Position numbers and translations under genes: made by a program. A stretch of 44,033 nt of DNA from an uncultured Bacteroides sp. (GTDB lineage Bacteria > Bacteroidota > Bacteroidia > Bacteroidales > Bacteroidaceae), in NCBI GenBank assembly GCA_900755095.1, contig CAAEFE010000133.1, positions 1 to 44,033 on the forward strand. Reading direction: 5' to 3'. The notes below the pieces were generated by a model. That model was not told where the DNA came from. It made no database searches and saw only the letters and a program-made list of their open reading frames with translations. Shown piece by piece: positions 43,709 through 44,033 of this stretch; positions within the stretch are counted from its first letter, which is position 1, and each line of letters starts with the position of its first letter.

Positions 43709-44033
43709 GATGTACAAACCTCATGGAATCACTTGCAAAATCATGTATTTTCATGATGTTATAAGTCAGTCTATCAGGCAAGGAGTGACTAAAAAGTCGG
43801 GAGTATCTACACTCTCCTCCTTCCGGAAGGAGGAGTGGTCGAAGACCGAGGTGGTAGGAAAAATGATGTATGTTCCTATTTTATTGTAAATGACAGAGTT
43901 ATGTATTCACCTACCACCTCCCCCTACGGGTACTCCTCCTTCCCGAAGCTACCCTTTATACACAAGTCTTATCTGATAAACTCATACAGTTCAAACTGTG
44001 TATAAAATCTATCCAGTCCATTCTTAAAGGTTA
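43709..44033. other. Non-coding 3' end of the window
   Basis: A 7-bp-stem hairpin across the stop codon of the FMN-binding gene (CCATGAG 43703 with CTCATGG 43720), then the inverted repeat element at 43814-43949, then AT-rich sequence. No gene is recognised. Confidence 0.6.
43814..43949. repeat. Inverted-repeat intergenic element, MITE-like
   Basis: A perfect 22-bp palindrome (43814-43835, centre TTCCGGAA flanked by CTCCTCC and GGAGGAG) opens the left arm (43820-43858). The right arm (43911-43949) is its imperfect reverse complement. Shared parts include GAAGGAGGAGT with ACTCCTCCTTC, and AGGTGGTAGG with CCTACCACCT. The 52 bases between are AT-rich. This layout, without any open reading frame, suggests a small non-autonomous mobile or REP-like element. 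Confidence 0.7.

Overview
The window is a piece of a Bacteroides chromosome, probably a gut species close to B. thetaiotaomicron, B. ovatus or B. xylanisolvens. The evidence is the Bacteroidetes-type fumarate reductase, a SusC/SusD pair with carbohydrate-active enzymes, an S-type sulfatase, fimbrillin-family lipoproteins, Bacteroidetes promoters (TAnnTTTG at -7) and few Shine-Dalgarno sites. No rRNA, tRNA, CRISPR array, integrase or complete insertion sequence was seen.

Layout. 1-2.8 kb: frdA (start codon cut by the window edge) and frdB, ended by a strong terminator. 2.9-3.7 kb: a small unknown gene divergent from an Xre regulator, with two copies of a palindromic operator between them. 3.8-6.5 kb: an S-type sulfatase and an AraC regulator broken by a one-base frameshift. 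6.85-10.1 kb: a surface operon on the minus strand (DUF3575/OmpA-like protein, DUF5119 lipoprotein, fimbrillin-like lipoprotein). 10.1-11.3 kb: non-coding DNA with 22-bp-period repeat arrays and a 48-bp hairpin that overlaps the promoter of an AAA ATPase gene. 12.4-32.6 kb: a polysaccharide utilization locus (PUL). 33.0-34.5 kb: a GH27 alpha-galactosidase. 34.7-43.7 kb: housekeeping genes (dprA, hot-dog thioesterase, U32 family, dusB, PAP2 phosphatase, SDR, RNase R, FMN-binding protein). The window ends in a palindromic repeat element.

The PUL. A membrane-spanning protein (880 codons, minus strand) has a signal peptide, a lectin/Kelch-like ectodomain, one transmembrane helix and a cytoplasmic SARP-like winged helix plus BTAD domain. 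It is divergent from a GH92 alpha-mannosidase. The main unit follows: IPT/NHL lipoprotein, SusC, SusD, surface-glycan-binding lipoprotein, GH3, GH38 alpha-mannosidase, then (past a terminator) a GxGYxYP protein. GH92 plus GH38 point to an alpha-mannoside such as an N-glycan or mannan. GH3, and possibly the neighbouring GH27, would remove other sugars.

Best lead. The PUL shows no hybrid two-component system, SusR or ECF sigma/anti-sigma pair. The SARP-like membrane protein is therefore the obvious regulator. A 35-bp element, about 83% identical in two copies, lies upstream of the GH92 gene and of the IPT-SusCD operon, and each copy sits the same distance from a matching -7-like box. Regulator and element together may be a one-component transmembrane glycan-sensing system of a kind I cannot match to a characterised example.
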